Positions 26,601-35,229 of a stretch of DNA of 49,021 nt are shown here, in pieces (position 1 is the first letter of the stretch; each line of letters starts with the position of its first letter). Below the pieces are notes generated by a model. It searched no databases. It worked only from the letters and a program-made list of their open reading frames with translations, and was not told where the DNA came from. The stretch comes from Bacteroidales bacterium UBA4772 (GTDB lineage: Bacteria; Bacteroidota; Bacteroidia; Bacteroidales; VadinHA17), in contig DHHM01000008.1 in NCBI GenBank assembly GCA_002403305.1, forward strand, positions 105,946 through 154,966, in the 5' to 3' direction. Made by a program: the position numbers and the translations under genes.

Positions 26601-26711
26601 GTTGCAATGGATCACGCTCCATGGAATTGCGACATCTATTGCATTGGATCACGCCCCATGGAAATGCGACTTCTGTTGCAATGGATCATGGCACCCTGGA
26701 ATACGTAATAT
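26601..26711. repeat. Three tandem 37-base repeats upstream of the outer-membrane protein gene
   Basis: Units at 26601-26637, 26638-26674 and 26675-26711, each starting near (g/a)ttgcaatggatca and carrying a ccatggaa core; the third is the most diverged. There are no unique spacers, so this is a minisatellite and not a CRISPR array. The surrounding gap 26552-26791 contains no gene. Confidence 0.7.
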
Positions 26712-26754
26712 GTTGTAATTGCTATATAACATCTCCTCGTTCTTTTCTTTTGAA

Positions 26755-26762
26755 TATATTTG
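26755..26762 (+). promoter_or_regulatory. -7 element before the outer-membrane protein gene
   Basis: TATATTTG, an exact TAnnTTTG match, 29 bases before the ATG at 26792 and 43 bases downstream of the last 37-base repeat unit. Confidence 0.5.
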
Positions 26763-26791
26763 CGGCTGTTTAAATTCAGCCACAACATCTT

Positions 26792-28120
26792 ATGATTCAA
26801 AACTACATCAGACTACTGCTATTTCTTCTCCTTACAACCCTATTTTTAGTCACCGCAGCCGCCCAGGATAATCCTCCCCCTGCCGCAAACCAATGGCAAA
26901 ATGACCCTCCGGCAAGCGGAATCCCCGGGGAACAGGATCCACAACCTGCCATCAACCTGAGACAGGATGCCGCCAGGGTCTTCATCGACTGCAGCAGCTG
27001 CGACATGAGCTATACACGCCAGGAGATACCATGGATAAATTATGTCAGGGATGTCCGCGAAGCACAGGTATATGTGCTTGTCACACGGCAGAACTCAGGC
27101 AATGGTGGCAACCTTTATACCTATGTTTTTCACGGGATGGACATTTTTGCGGGGATGGACGACACTCTCACCTACACGAGCAACCCTTACGAGACATCAA
27201 CAGAAATCAGGGAGCGTCGCACTAATCTACTCAAGGCCGGCCTGCTGAGATTCGCAAGCAGAACACCGGTAATTCATGAGATAGACATAACACACGGCAA
27301 TGCCATCGAGCAGGAAGAGGTCATCGACAGATGGAGAAACTGGGTGTTTGAGATCTCAACAAGCCCGCAGTATAATGCAGAAGAGTCATACAAGAGACTG
27401 AACCTGAGAAACTCACTGAGAGTTACAAAAGTAACTCCGGACATCAAGCTGGAGATCGATTTTGACCAGAGCTACACAAAACAGAGATTTATTGAGGATG
27501 ACCTCGACACAACCTACCTCAGAAGCTACGAAAGACTGGAGAACCTGTTTGTAAAGAGTCTCGGAGACCACTGGTCCGCCGGACTGATCTGGGAGATGAA
27601 CTCCTCAACATCCGAGAACTACGATTTCAATACTACGATCATGCCCTCAATAGAGTATGACCTGTTTCCCTATGCCGAGGCTACCCACCGCCAGCTCAGG
27701 TTCCTGTACAGCATTGGCTATCAGTACAGTAACTACGCCGACACCACCATCTACAACAAGACCAGCGAGAATCTCCTCGGACATCAGCTCAGAGTCGCAT
27801 ACCAGGTGCAGAAGAAATGGGGTTCGATCTACTTCTCGCTTCGGGGACTTAACTACTTCCATGACTTCTCTAAAAACATGGTAGCCGCAGACCTCTTTGC
27901 CCGCGTAAGGATATTCAAGGGACTCTCTCTCACGCTCAACCTTGAGGCGGCACGCATAAATGACCAGCTCAGCCTGCGTAAGGGAGAGCTGTCGGAAGCC
28001 GAAAGACTCCTGAGACTGCGGGAACAGGCAACGGGCTATGAGATCGAAACCGGTATAGGGCTTACCTATACTTTCGGCTCGATCTACAACAATATTGTCA
28101 ATCCCAGATTCGGAAACTGA
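26792..28120 (+). CDS. Predicted outer-membrane beta-barrel protein of unknown family
   Basis: A 442-residue protein with a signal peptide (1-24, cleavage after AAA-Q) and a Pro-rich linker (26-52). Residues 60-175 form a soluble domain with a CSSC pair (C67, C70) in VFIDCSSCDMSYTRQEI. Residues about 185-442 show alternating polar/aromatic strands (SLRVTKVTPDIKLEIDFDQSY, HWSAGLIWEMNSS, RQLRFLYSIGYQYS, GIGLTYTFGSIYNNIVNPRF) as in a small beta-barrel with a C-terminal aromatic-rich strand. I do not recognise a named family, though similar hypothetical proteins seem common in Bacteroidota. It stands alone, with tandem repeats on both sides and its own promoter. Confidence 0.65.
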   Translation: MIQNYIRLLLFLLLTTLFLVTAAAQDNPPPAANQWQNDPPASGIPGEQDPQPAINLRQDAARVFIDCSSCDMSYTRQEIPWINYVRDVREAQVYVLVTRQNSGNGGNLYTYVFHGMDIFAGMDDTLTYTSNPYETSTEIRERRTNLLKAGLLRFASRTPVIHEIDITHGNAIEQEEVIDRWRNWVFEISTSPQYNAEESYKRLNLRNSLRVTKVTPDIKLEIDFDQSYTKQRFIEDDLDTTYLRSYERLENLFVKSLGDHWSAGLIWEMNSSTSENYDFNTTIMPSIEYDLFPYAEATHRQLRFLYSIGYQYSNYADTTIYNKTSENLLGHQLRVAYQVQKKWGSIYFSLRGLNYFHDFSKNMVAADLFARVRIFKGLSLTLNLEAARINDQLSLRKGELSEAERLLRLREQATGYEIETGIGLTYTFGSIYNNIVNPRFGN

Positions 28121-28140
28121 ATCTCAGCAGTGATGAGTGC

Positions 28141-28350
28141 CAGTATGTCGCCCACCGGGTAGTGCGCTGCCCTCAGGCAGTATGTCGCCCACCGGGTAGT
28201 GCGCTGCCCTCAGGCAGTGTGTCGCCCACCGGGTAGTGCGCTGCCCTCAGGCAATGTGTCCCCCACCGGGTAGTCCGCCGCCCACCGCCAGTGTGTCGCC
28301 CACCGGGTAGTCCGCCGCCCACCGGCAGTGTGTCGCCCGGCCGGTAGTAT
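28141..28350. repeat. 37-base tandem repeat array (five full units and a partial)
   Basis: Units start at 28141, 28178, 28215, 28252 and 28289, with a partial from 28326. Each begins ca(g/a)t(a/g)tgtcgcccaccgggtag; units 1-3 are nearly identical, while units 4-5 share a changed second half (tccgccgcccaccg). GC-rich, no open function, lies in the 378-base gap between the outer-membrane protein and purL. Confidence 0.85.
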
Positions 28351-28362
28351 TTCTTTGTAGTG

Positions 28363-28419
28363 GTGTTGATTCTGTGATAAGGTGTTATTTCTGTGGCAGG
28401 GTGTTGTTTCTGCAGAGCC
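28363..28419. repeat. Three 19-base tandem repeats before purL
   Basis: Units at 28363-28381, 28382-28400 and 28401-28419, each beginning gtgtt(g/a)(a/t)ttctg. They directly follow the 37-base array and end 16 bases before the purL -7 element. Confidence 0.6.
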
Positions 28420-28435
28420 GCAACAGTTGTTTTAT

Positions 28436-28443
28436 TATCTTTG
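28436..28443 (+). promoter_or_regulatory. -7 element for purL
   Basis: TATCTTTG, an exact TAnnTTTG match, 55 bases before the purL ATG at 28499. Confidence 0.5.
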
Positions 28444-28498
28444 AGGGTGACGGCAGCAGCAGCAATCGAACCGCCATAACTCTATCCATCAGCATATT

Positions 28499-31400
28499 AT
28501 GACTAGCAACACTCTACTTTTCTTCAGAACCTCCGCGGGAAACATTATCGCCGTCGAGGCAGCGAGGCAGCTATCCACCGGAGAAACCGACAGGCTCTCC
28601 TGGCTCTTCGGCAATGCCAGCCCCGCTGGCAGTGAAACGGTTGAGGGCACCTTCATCGGCCCTCGACGCGAGATGATAACTCCCTGGAGCACCAACGCGG
28701 TGGAGATAACCCAGAATATGGCCATAACAGGTATCTCACGGATTGAAGAGTTCATTGCTGCTGCAGGTGAGAATCCTGATCATGATCCGATGCTGCAGAG
28801 GGTATATCATGGTCTTGACAGTGAGATCTTCACCGTTCACCATGAGCCGGAGCCCGTAACGGAAATAGAAGACATTGCTGCCTACAATCTCCGGGAGGGT
28901 CTGGCCCTTAGTGCCGATGAGATACTCTATCTTGAACAGCTGAGCCTGAGACTGGGAAGAAAACTTACTGACAGTGAAGTCTTTGGGTTCTCACAAGTGA
29001 ATTCCGAGCACTGCCGTCACAAGATATTCAACGGCACCTTTATCATTGACGGGAAGGAGCATTCCCACTCACTCTTCAGTATGATAAAAAAGACCACCCG
29101 GAAGAATCCCAACCATGTTGCTTCGGCCTACAGGGACAACTGTGCCTTTCTTGACGGGCCGTCTGCCGAGCAGTTTGCACCGGCCACGCAGGATAAACCT
29201 GACTGGTTTACTGTCAGCGGTTTCGAGTCTGTTCTCTCGCTCAAGGCCGAGACCCACAACTTCCCCACCACCGTCGAGCCCTTCAACGGAGCCTCCACCG
29301 GCACCGGGGGCGAGATACGCGATCGCATTGCGGGAGGCAAGGGTGCCATGCCCATAGCCGGCACGGCAGTATATATGACCTCCTATCCCAGGCCAGACGG
29401 TCCGCGGGAGTGGGAACGGCATACAGAGCCTCGCGAATGGCTCTACCAGACACCGGAAGAGATACTTATCAAAGCCTCCAACGGTGCCAGCGACTTCGGG
29501 AACAAATTCGGACAGCCCCTCATATGCGGGTCGGTGCTGACATTTGAGCACTTCGGAGAAATGCGTCGCTACGGGTATGACAAGGTCATCATGCTCGCCG
29601 GAGGTATAGGGCTGGGCAAGAAGAGAGACAGCACGAAGGATACGCCGCAAAAGGGCGATCTGATAGTGCTTATGGGAGGCGACAACTACCGTATAGGCAT
29701 GGGTGGCGGCGCAGTCTCCTCGGTGGATACCGGCGCCTACGAGAGTGCAATAGAACTTAACGCCGTCCAGCGGGCCAACCCCGAAATGCAGAAGAGAGTC
29801 TACAACGCGCTGCGGGCCATGACGGAAAGCGACCGCAACCCTGTGATATCACTGCACGACCACGGTGCCGGCGGGCACCTCAACTGCCTCTCCGAACTGG
29901 TGGAGAAGACTGGCGGAAAGGTTGACATCGGCAGGCTGCCGGTGGGTGACCCGACCCTCTCCGCACGCGAGATAATAGGAAACGAATCACAGGAGAGAAT
30001 GGGTCTGGTGGTCAGGCCCGGGGATATGAATACCCTCACCGACGTTGCCGCACGCGAACGTGCTCCCCTCTATGTAATCGGGCAGGTGACCGGAGACAAC
30101 CAGTTTACATTCTATAACGCCGCTACCGGCGAGAAGCCGATAGACCTGCAACTGAGCGACTTCTTCGGGGAACCGCCACGGACGGTGATGACCGACTCCA
30201 CCACGAGAATACAGTTCAGTGAACTGACATATGACCCGTCAGACCCCCTGAAGTATATCGATGCCGTGCTGCAGTTGGAAGAGGTGGCCTGCAAGGACTG
30301 GCTGACCAATAAGGTCGACCGCTCCGTCACGGGCAGGATAGCAAAACAGCAGTGCGCCGGTGAGCTGCAACTGCCGCTGAACAACCTGGGAGCCATAGCC
30401 CTGGATTACCGCGGCGTGAGAGGGATGGCAACAGCACTGGGCCATGCGCCGGCGGCAGGACTGATAAGCGCGGCGGCAGGGTCTGTGCTCTCAATAGGCG
30501 AAGCCCTTACAAACATCGTGTGGGCTCCGCTGACCGACGGACTGAAGGGTGTCTCCCTCTCGGCAAACTGGATGTGGCCCTGTAAAAATCCGGGCGAAGA
30601 TGCCAGGCTCTATGAAGCCGTTAAGGCAGCAAGCGATTTCGCCATAGACCTGGGAATAAACATTCCCACGGGCAAGGACAGCCTCTCCATGACACAGAAA
30701 TATACTGACGGCGCGGTGTACAGTCCGGGTACAGTCATCATTAGCTCTGCCGCTGAGGTGAAAGATATTCGCGGCATCGTTGAACCGGTGCTGCGCAATG
30801 ACCCATCAACGGCCCTGTTCTATATCGACATGAGCCGGATGAGACCGGCTCTGGGCGGCAGCGCACTGGCACAGGTACTGGGAAGCCCGGGAAACACTGC
30901 ACCTGCAGTGAGTGATCCGCAATACTTCGCAATGGTCTTTGATGTGCTGCAGGATATGATCGACAGGAAAATGATCATTGCCGGTCATGATATCTCAGCC
31001 GGAGGAATGATTACAACCCTTCTCGAGATGTGCTTTGCAAACCGTGAAGGTGGACTGGCAGTGAACCTGACGGAGATAGACGAGAGCGACACCGTCAGGC
31101 TGCTCTACAGCCAGAACCCCGGCGTGATTATTCAGGTGGCTGATGAGATGGAATCAGAGGAATACCTGTACGAGAGGATGATCAGTTTTGTCTCCATAGG
31201 TCACCCGGTAGCAGAGAGGAAGATCTTTGTAACCAACGGTGAATCCCGTTTTGAATTTGACATTGACAGGTGCCGCTCCTCATGGTACCGCAGCTCATAC
31301 CTCCTCGACCGGAGGCAGAGCGGCACTGAGCTGGCAAAAGAGAGGTTTGAGAACCACGGAAGCAAGAGAGTCGCATTTGATCTGAAGGGTTTTGGCGGCA

Positions 31401-32200
31401 GCTTTTCATCCCTGGGCATAACCCCTGACCGCAAGCCTGTCAGCGGGGTTAAAGCTGCCATCATCAGGGAAAAAGGAGTCAACGGCGACAGGGAGATGGC
31501 TTATGCACTCTGGCTTGCCGGCTTTGACGTGAAGGATGTGCATATGACCGACCTGATCTCTGGACGCGAGACGCTGGAGGAGATGAACATGATTGTGTTT
31601 GTAGGGGGATTCTCCAATTCCGACGTGCTTGGCTCAGCCAAAGGATGGGCAGGAGCCTTCAGGTACAATGAAAAGGCCCGCCTGGCCCTGGAGAAATTTT
31701 ACAGCAGAGATAACACTCTTTCGCTTGGCGTATGCAACGGCTGCCAGCTGATGGCTGAACTGGGACTTATTGTCCCTGATCATAGCCTGATGCCACGACT
31801 GGAACACAATGCCTCACATAAGTTTGAATCTGACTTCCTGGGGGTGAGAATTCTTCCGTCCAACTCCGTCATGCTCTCAGGGCTTGAGGGGACGAACCTT
31901 GGCATATGGGTAGCCCACGGTGAGGGACGCTTTGTCTTTCCCGGGCCTGAGGAGAGTTACAATATAGCCATTAAGTATGCCGGCGGCGGCTATCCTGCCA
32001 ATCCCAACGGCTCAATGTACGATACGGCAGGGATCTGCTCGGCTGACGGCAGGCAGCTGGCCATGATGCCTCACCCCGAGAGGGCATATTTTCCGTGGCA
32101 GTGCGCATACTACCCGGCAGAAAGACGCAAGGACCAGGTAACACCCTGGATGCTGCCTTTCGTAAATGCCAGAAAATGGATTGAGAAAAAGATCAGTTGA
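28499..32200 (+). CDS. purL: Phosphoribosylformylglycinamidine synthase (large, single-chain form)
   Basis: A 1233-residue enzyme for the fourth step of purine synthesis: FGAR plus glutamine and ATP to FGAM. Domain order is that of the long single-chain type: N-terminal PurS-like domain, linker with SEVFGFSQVNSEHCRHKIFNG, two AIRS-like ATP domains (KAETHNFPTTVEPFNGASTGTGGEIRD; HDHGAGGHLNCLSEL) and a C-terminal glutamine amidotransferase with the nucleophile Cys in LGVCNGCQLMAELG and the late MMPHPERA. Full length and apparently intact. It has its own promoter and a 55-base leader, and its last 8 bases overlap the 3' end of the opposite-strand lipoprotein gene. Confidence 0.96.
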   Translation: MTSNTLLFFRTSAGNIIAVEAARQLSTGETDRLSWLFGNASPAGSETVEGTFIGPRREMITPWSTNAVEITQNMAITGISRIEEFIAAAGENPDHDPMLQRVYHGLDSEIFTVHHEPEPVTEIEDIAAYNLREGLALSADEILYLEQLSLRLGRKLTDSEVFGFSQVNSEHCRHKIFNGTFIIDGKEHSHSLFSMIKKTTRKNPNHVASAYRDNCAFLDGPSAEQFAPATQDKPDWFTVSGFESVLSLKAETHNFPTTVEPFNGASTGTGGEIRDRIAGGKGAMPIAGTAVYMTSYPRPDGPREWERHTEPREWLYQTPEEILIKASNGASDFGNKFGQPLICGSVLTFEHFGEMRRYGYDKVIMLAGGIGLGKKRDSTKDTPQKGDLIVLMGGDNYRIGMGGGAVSSVDTGAYESAIELNAVQRANPEMQKRVYNALRAMTESDRNPVISLHDHGAGGHLNCLSELVEKTGGKVDIGRLPVGDPTLSAREIIGNESQERMGLVVRPGDMNTLTDVAARERAPLYVIGQVTGDNQFTFYNAATGEKPIDLQLSDFFGEPPRTVMTDSTTRIQFSELTYDPSDPLKYIDAVLQLEEVACKDWLTNKVDRSVTGRIAKQQCAGELQLPLNNLGAIALDYRGVRGMATALGHAPAAGLISAAAGSVLSIGEALTNIVWAPLTDGLKGVSLSANWMWPCKNPGEDARLYEAVKAASDFAIDLGINIPTGKDSLSMTQKYTDGAVYSPGTVIISSAAEVKDIRGIVEPVLRNDPSTALFYIDMSRMRPALGGSALAQVLGSPGNTAPAVSDPQYFAMVFDVLQDMIDRKMIIAGHDISAGGMITTLLEMCFANREGGLAVNLTEIDESDTVRLLYSQNPGVIIQVADEMESEEYLYERMISFVSIGHPVAERKIFVTNGESRFEFDIDRCRSSWYRSSYLLDRRQSGTELAKERFENHGSKRVAFDLKGFGGSFSSLGITPDRKPVSGVKAAIIREKGVNGDREMAYALWLAGFDVKDVHMTDLISGRETLEEMNMIVFVGGFSNSDVLGSAKGWAGAFRYNEKARLALEKFYSRDNTLSLGVCNGCQLMAELGLIVPDHSLMPRLEHNASHKFESDFLGVRILPSNSVMLSGLEGTNLGIWVAHGEGRFVFPGPEESYNIAIKYAGGGYPANPNGSMYDTAGICSADGRQLAMMPHPERAYFPWQCAYYPAERRKDQVTPWMLPFVNARKWIEKKIS

Positions 32201-32750
32201 CCTTCGGCTTCAGGATCACTGAGTTGATAAGCGTGTGCTTTTCTACACTCAGCCTCGAGATATCCGAGGGATGCGGTTCCACCTTGTCGCTGATAACCTG
32301 TACCTGGTATTCACCCGGCTGGCTGAAGAAAATTGATCCCATATGTGAGTCTGCCCTGAACCATGGTTCACTGACACTCTTATCATCCCTCACTATCTGA
32401 TCTCCAACAGGCCTTTTTGTCAGCCTGGTGTCTCCTGCAGTGATGATGACATTGTCCTCATAGCAGAGATGGGCAGTGTCACAGGTAAGACTGGAAAGCC
32501 ATACATCATAACGTCCGGGCTCCTCAACGGTGAACTGCCACTCAGCAGTGTTGTACTCAGGATTGGAATCGACCTCTATAAGGGCTGCATCTTTAATCAG
32601 AAGAGTCACTCCTTCATTAAGCGAGATATTCTTATCAGACTTTCCCTCATTAACTTTATTATTGGCACTGTTTCTGTTTTGACAGGCCGTCATCGAAATT
32701 ACTAATATCAGTCCAACAACTCCTGATTTCTTTAATAATTCATTCATCAT
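32193..32750 (-). CDS. Small predicted lipoprotein with beta-sandwich domain
   Basis: A 185-residue protein with a lipoprotein signal (hydrophobic VVGLILVISMTA followed by Cys 23), an Asn/Lys-rich tether, and one domain (about 50-180) that looks like a carbohydrate-binding beta-sandwich: WQFTVEEPGRYDVWLSS, ...GSIFFSQPGEYQVQVIS. I do not recognise a specific family; similar modules occur next to glycosidases. It converges on purL with an 8-base 3' overlap. Its upstream region (32751-32981) is conspicuously A/T-rich compared with neighbours and contains no gene or terminator I can support. Confidence 0.6.
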   Translation of the reverse strand: MMNELLKKSGVVGLILVISMTACQNRNSANNKVNEGKSDKNISLNEGVTLLIKDAALIEVDSNPEYNTAEWQFTVEEPGRYDVWLSSLTCDTAHLCYEDNVIITAGDTRLTKRPVGDQIVRDDKSVSEPWFRADSHMGSIFFSQPGEYQVQVISDKVEPHPSDISRLSVEKHTLINSVILKPKVN

Positions 32751-32981
32751 ATCAGGTTTATATAGCTTATTTAATCTATTTTACTCGCTCTTTCTTCGTT
32801 TGTTTGAGATCAGTAACAAAACTGTAGACTTGTATAAAATGTACGCCTAGTTTCTCAAGAGAACAATTCAATTGACATCAAAAATCGTTCCAGAGCCTAA
32901 ATAAATAGCAGAGGCAAAGTAAACTAAATTATTTGACATCAGAAAATTCATCTAATCAAATATTTATACCATCCCAAAAAG

Positions 32982-34880
32982 TTATAAACCGTCAGCCACC
33001 ACCTTGACGGTGTTTGCTAAAGACCGGCTCCTGGTTCGCCTGACAGGCTTCGGGAGGGCTACGGCAACCAGTTCAGCGATATCGCTTACCCTGGTCTCCG
33101 TGGCCTGTGCAAAGGTTTTCTTGCATAGGGGGCAGGCAGTTATAAGTTCATCCGGAGCCGACCGTGTAAGGGTTCCGGCAGCATCAGCGGCGATCAGGGC
33201 ACGTTTTTCCGATGAGAGCGTCAGGTTTCCAAGGCTGCCACCGCAGCAGAGCGACATGGATCTCTCCTCCGGTACCGGCTGAAGCTCTGCCACATAACTG
33301 ATGACGGCCCTGGGCTCGTCGTATATACCTGACCCGCGGCCAAGATCACAGGGGTCATGATAGACAACCCTGCGATGGAGGTATCCCAGGCGCAGCGACC
33401 CCTCCTCGATGAGAAGGTTAATGAACTCGGAGTGATGCATCACCTGCGCCTCAAGGTAATAGCTCTCCCTGAATACCTTGTAGCATATCGGGCAGGATGT
33501 CACAAGCGTCTTTGCTCCTGACTTCCAGATGATGTCGGAGTTATGGTTGATAAGCTCGCGTGCCTCCCTGTCTCTTCCGGCAAGCATAAGAGGCCTGCCG
33601 CAGCATACTCCTCCCTGCTCATCCATGAAACGGTACCTCACCCCGGCACTGTCCATTATCTTCTTCATGGCCACAATGACCGAAGGAGTCAGATGGGTCA
33701 TGCAGCCTGCAAAGAACAGCACGTCTGCCTGCTGCTCCTCTTCGGGTACGAGGTAGCTGTACGACTGCGTGGGTTCTCTCTCGATCTGCTCACGCCTGCG
33801 CGTCAGCCCGTATCTGTCGATAAACTTCAGCCTGGTCGCCGGCCTTTCACCCTGGCGCCTCTCAATAAGACGCAACGGGCCGAGCTCAATACCTACAGGA
33901 CAAACCTCATCACAACGGCCGCACATAAGACAGTTGGCCGTGATGGCAGCAATATCCCTTTCATTTCTCAGCCCCTTGATAAAGTAGGCCGACTGCATGT
34001 CGTTGATGCCTGCCGCCCGGCTCATCTGACAGACACTGATACAGATACCGCATGACGAACAGGCGTGGGTCTGCACCTCGCTGTAGGCTGACCACCGGTC
34101 AGCGGTGGTGATGCCGGAGTTACGCATGAAGATCAGTAGCAGTTCCACGGGTATGTGAAAGTAACGGGTCACCGGCAGAAGGAAGAAAAATGTTCCCAGC
34201 GACAGGGAGTAGAGCCACCAAAACCAGGGAGCCATGTCCGCCGCCGGGAGAAATGATGCCAGCGCAGCACCGAGATTTCCGGTGAGGAAGCCTCCGCTGC
34301 CGTGTACCCCGCAGGTGAAGCTCTCCGCCAGCAGCCGTGAAGGGAAGATGAGCCAAAGGCTTGTGAGTGCAATGCGGTCAGTCCATGTGTGCTTCGTGGT
34401 CTTCTTCATGCCCATCATACCGGGGATGAACCTCTTGATTATTGCCAGCAGCAGGCCTGACAAAATGAAAGCAAGGAGAAAATCCATCCACTGAGTGAAG
34501 ACGGAGGCCAGTCCTGATGCCCCGTGTTCGGGATTGAACCAGCGGAAGAAGATTGCATGGGATGGCGGATTCAGATGCTTCTCTCCGAAAAAGTCAGCTT
34601 CAATGGTTCCGAACACTATCAGCAGGAACCAACCGAAGGCCAGGCTCATATGCATGTAACCCAGTACGGGATTCTTTTTGAATATCCTGCGGTGGAGCAG
34701 GCTCTCCATGAATATCTCCCTGATGCTCTGCATGAAGGGCATGCCGAAGAAACCGCGCTGCAGCCGCAGCTTGTCAGCCCTGGAGAGGCTGCGGAACCAT
34801 ATGGTGCTGCGTACAACACTGTATATCAGTATAAAATACAGTCCCAGATTAAATGGCCAGATGAATATCTCAGAGCTCAT
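32982..34880 (-). CDS. Membrane b-type/HdrE-like, ferredoxin and HdrB/D-like (two CCG) fusion protein
   Basis: A 632-residue integral membrane iron-sulfur protein. Residues 1-255 hold about five helices (around 10-28, 75-92, 130-150, 170-188, 218-240) resembling a NarI/HdrE-type cytochrome b subunit. Two 4Fe-4S motifs follow: C274/C277/C280/C284 and C317/C320/C323/C327. Then two complete CCG motifs of HdrB/HdrD type: C393, C426-C427, C463/C466 and C511, C545-C546, C583/C586. This combination joins quinone chemistry in the membrane to thiol/disulfide chemistry at noncubane clusters. Last gene of the Hdr-like operon, overlapping the preceding gene by 11 bases. Physiological substrate unknown. 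Confidence 0.82.
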   Translation of the reverse strand: MSSEIFIWPFNLGLYFILIYSVVRSTIWFRSLSRADKLRLQRGFFGMPFMQSIREIFMESLLHRRIFKKNPVLGYMHMSLAFGWFLLIVFGTIEADFFGEKHLNPPSHAIFFRWFNPEHGASGLASVFTQWMDFLLAFILSGLLLAIIKRFIPGMMGMKKTTKHTWTDRIALTSLWLIFPSRLLAESFTCGVHGSGGFLTGNLGAALASFLPAADMAPWFWWLYSLSLGTFFFLLPVTRYFHIPVELLLIFMRNSGITTADRWSAYSEVQTHACSSCGICISVCQMSRAAGINDMQSAYFIKGLRNERDIAAITANCLMCGRCDEVCPVGIELGPLRLIERRQGERPATRLKFIDRYGLTRRREQIEREPTQSYSYLVPEEEQQADVLFFAGCMTHLTPSVIVAMKKIMDSAGVRYRFMDEQGGVCCGRPLMLAGRDREARELINHNSDIIWKSGAKTLVTSCPICYKVFRESYYLEAQVMHHSEFINLLIEEGSLRLGYLHRRVVYHDPCDLGRGSGIYDEPRAVISYVAELQPVPEERSMSLCCGGSLGNLTLSSEKRALIAADAAGTLTRSAPDELITACPLCKKTFAQATETRVSDIAELVAVALPKPVRRTRSRSLANTVKVVADGL

Positions 34881-35229
34881 TCCTGTCCAGTTTTCTTAAG
34901 GCTTCGGCAGTCACTGCAACCACATTGCGGGTGTTTACGCCACGAGGACAGACGAGCAGGCATTTGCCGCACAGCATGCAGCGTGTCACCTCCTCACGGA
35001 GATTATCTATCTCGCCGCGGCGGATATAGGTATTCATCCTCCGCAGGTTGAAGGAGGCATGCTGACCGGTAGTGCAGGCGGCAGTGCAGCCTCCGCAGGC
35101 AAAACATAGTCTGAAGCTGGGCTCCCTGAGAGTGACATACTCCCTCACCTTTCGGTCAGAGGTGTCATAATTGATAGCCCTGCTGCGGTTGATTGCAAAA
35201 CCGAACCTGTTTGCCTTCTGCTCACTCAT
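34870..35229 (-). CDS. HdrC-like 4Fe-4S ferredoxin subunit (second copy)
   Basis: A 119-residue soluble protein with two cluster motifs, CFACGGCTAAC (about 45-55) and CMLCGKCLLVCP (about 86-97), as in HdrC of heterodisulfide reductases. The start at 35229 is chosen because it forms an ATGA overlap with the HdrA-like stop; an upstream ATG at 35313 would run through that gene. The first motif ends in CTT instead of the usual CP. It would carry electrons between the FAD protein and the membrane CCG protein. Confidence 0.82.
   Translation of the reverse strand: MSEQKANRFGFAINRSRAINYDTSDRKVREYVTLREPSFRLCFACGGCTAACTTGQHASFNLRRMNTYIRRGEIDNLREEVTRCMLCGKCLLVCPRGVNTRNVVAVTAEALRKLDRNEL

Noticed and set aside
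28141..28350. Tandem array as a CRISPR
   Set aside because: Units follow one another with no unique spacers, and no cas genes are present.
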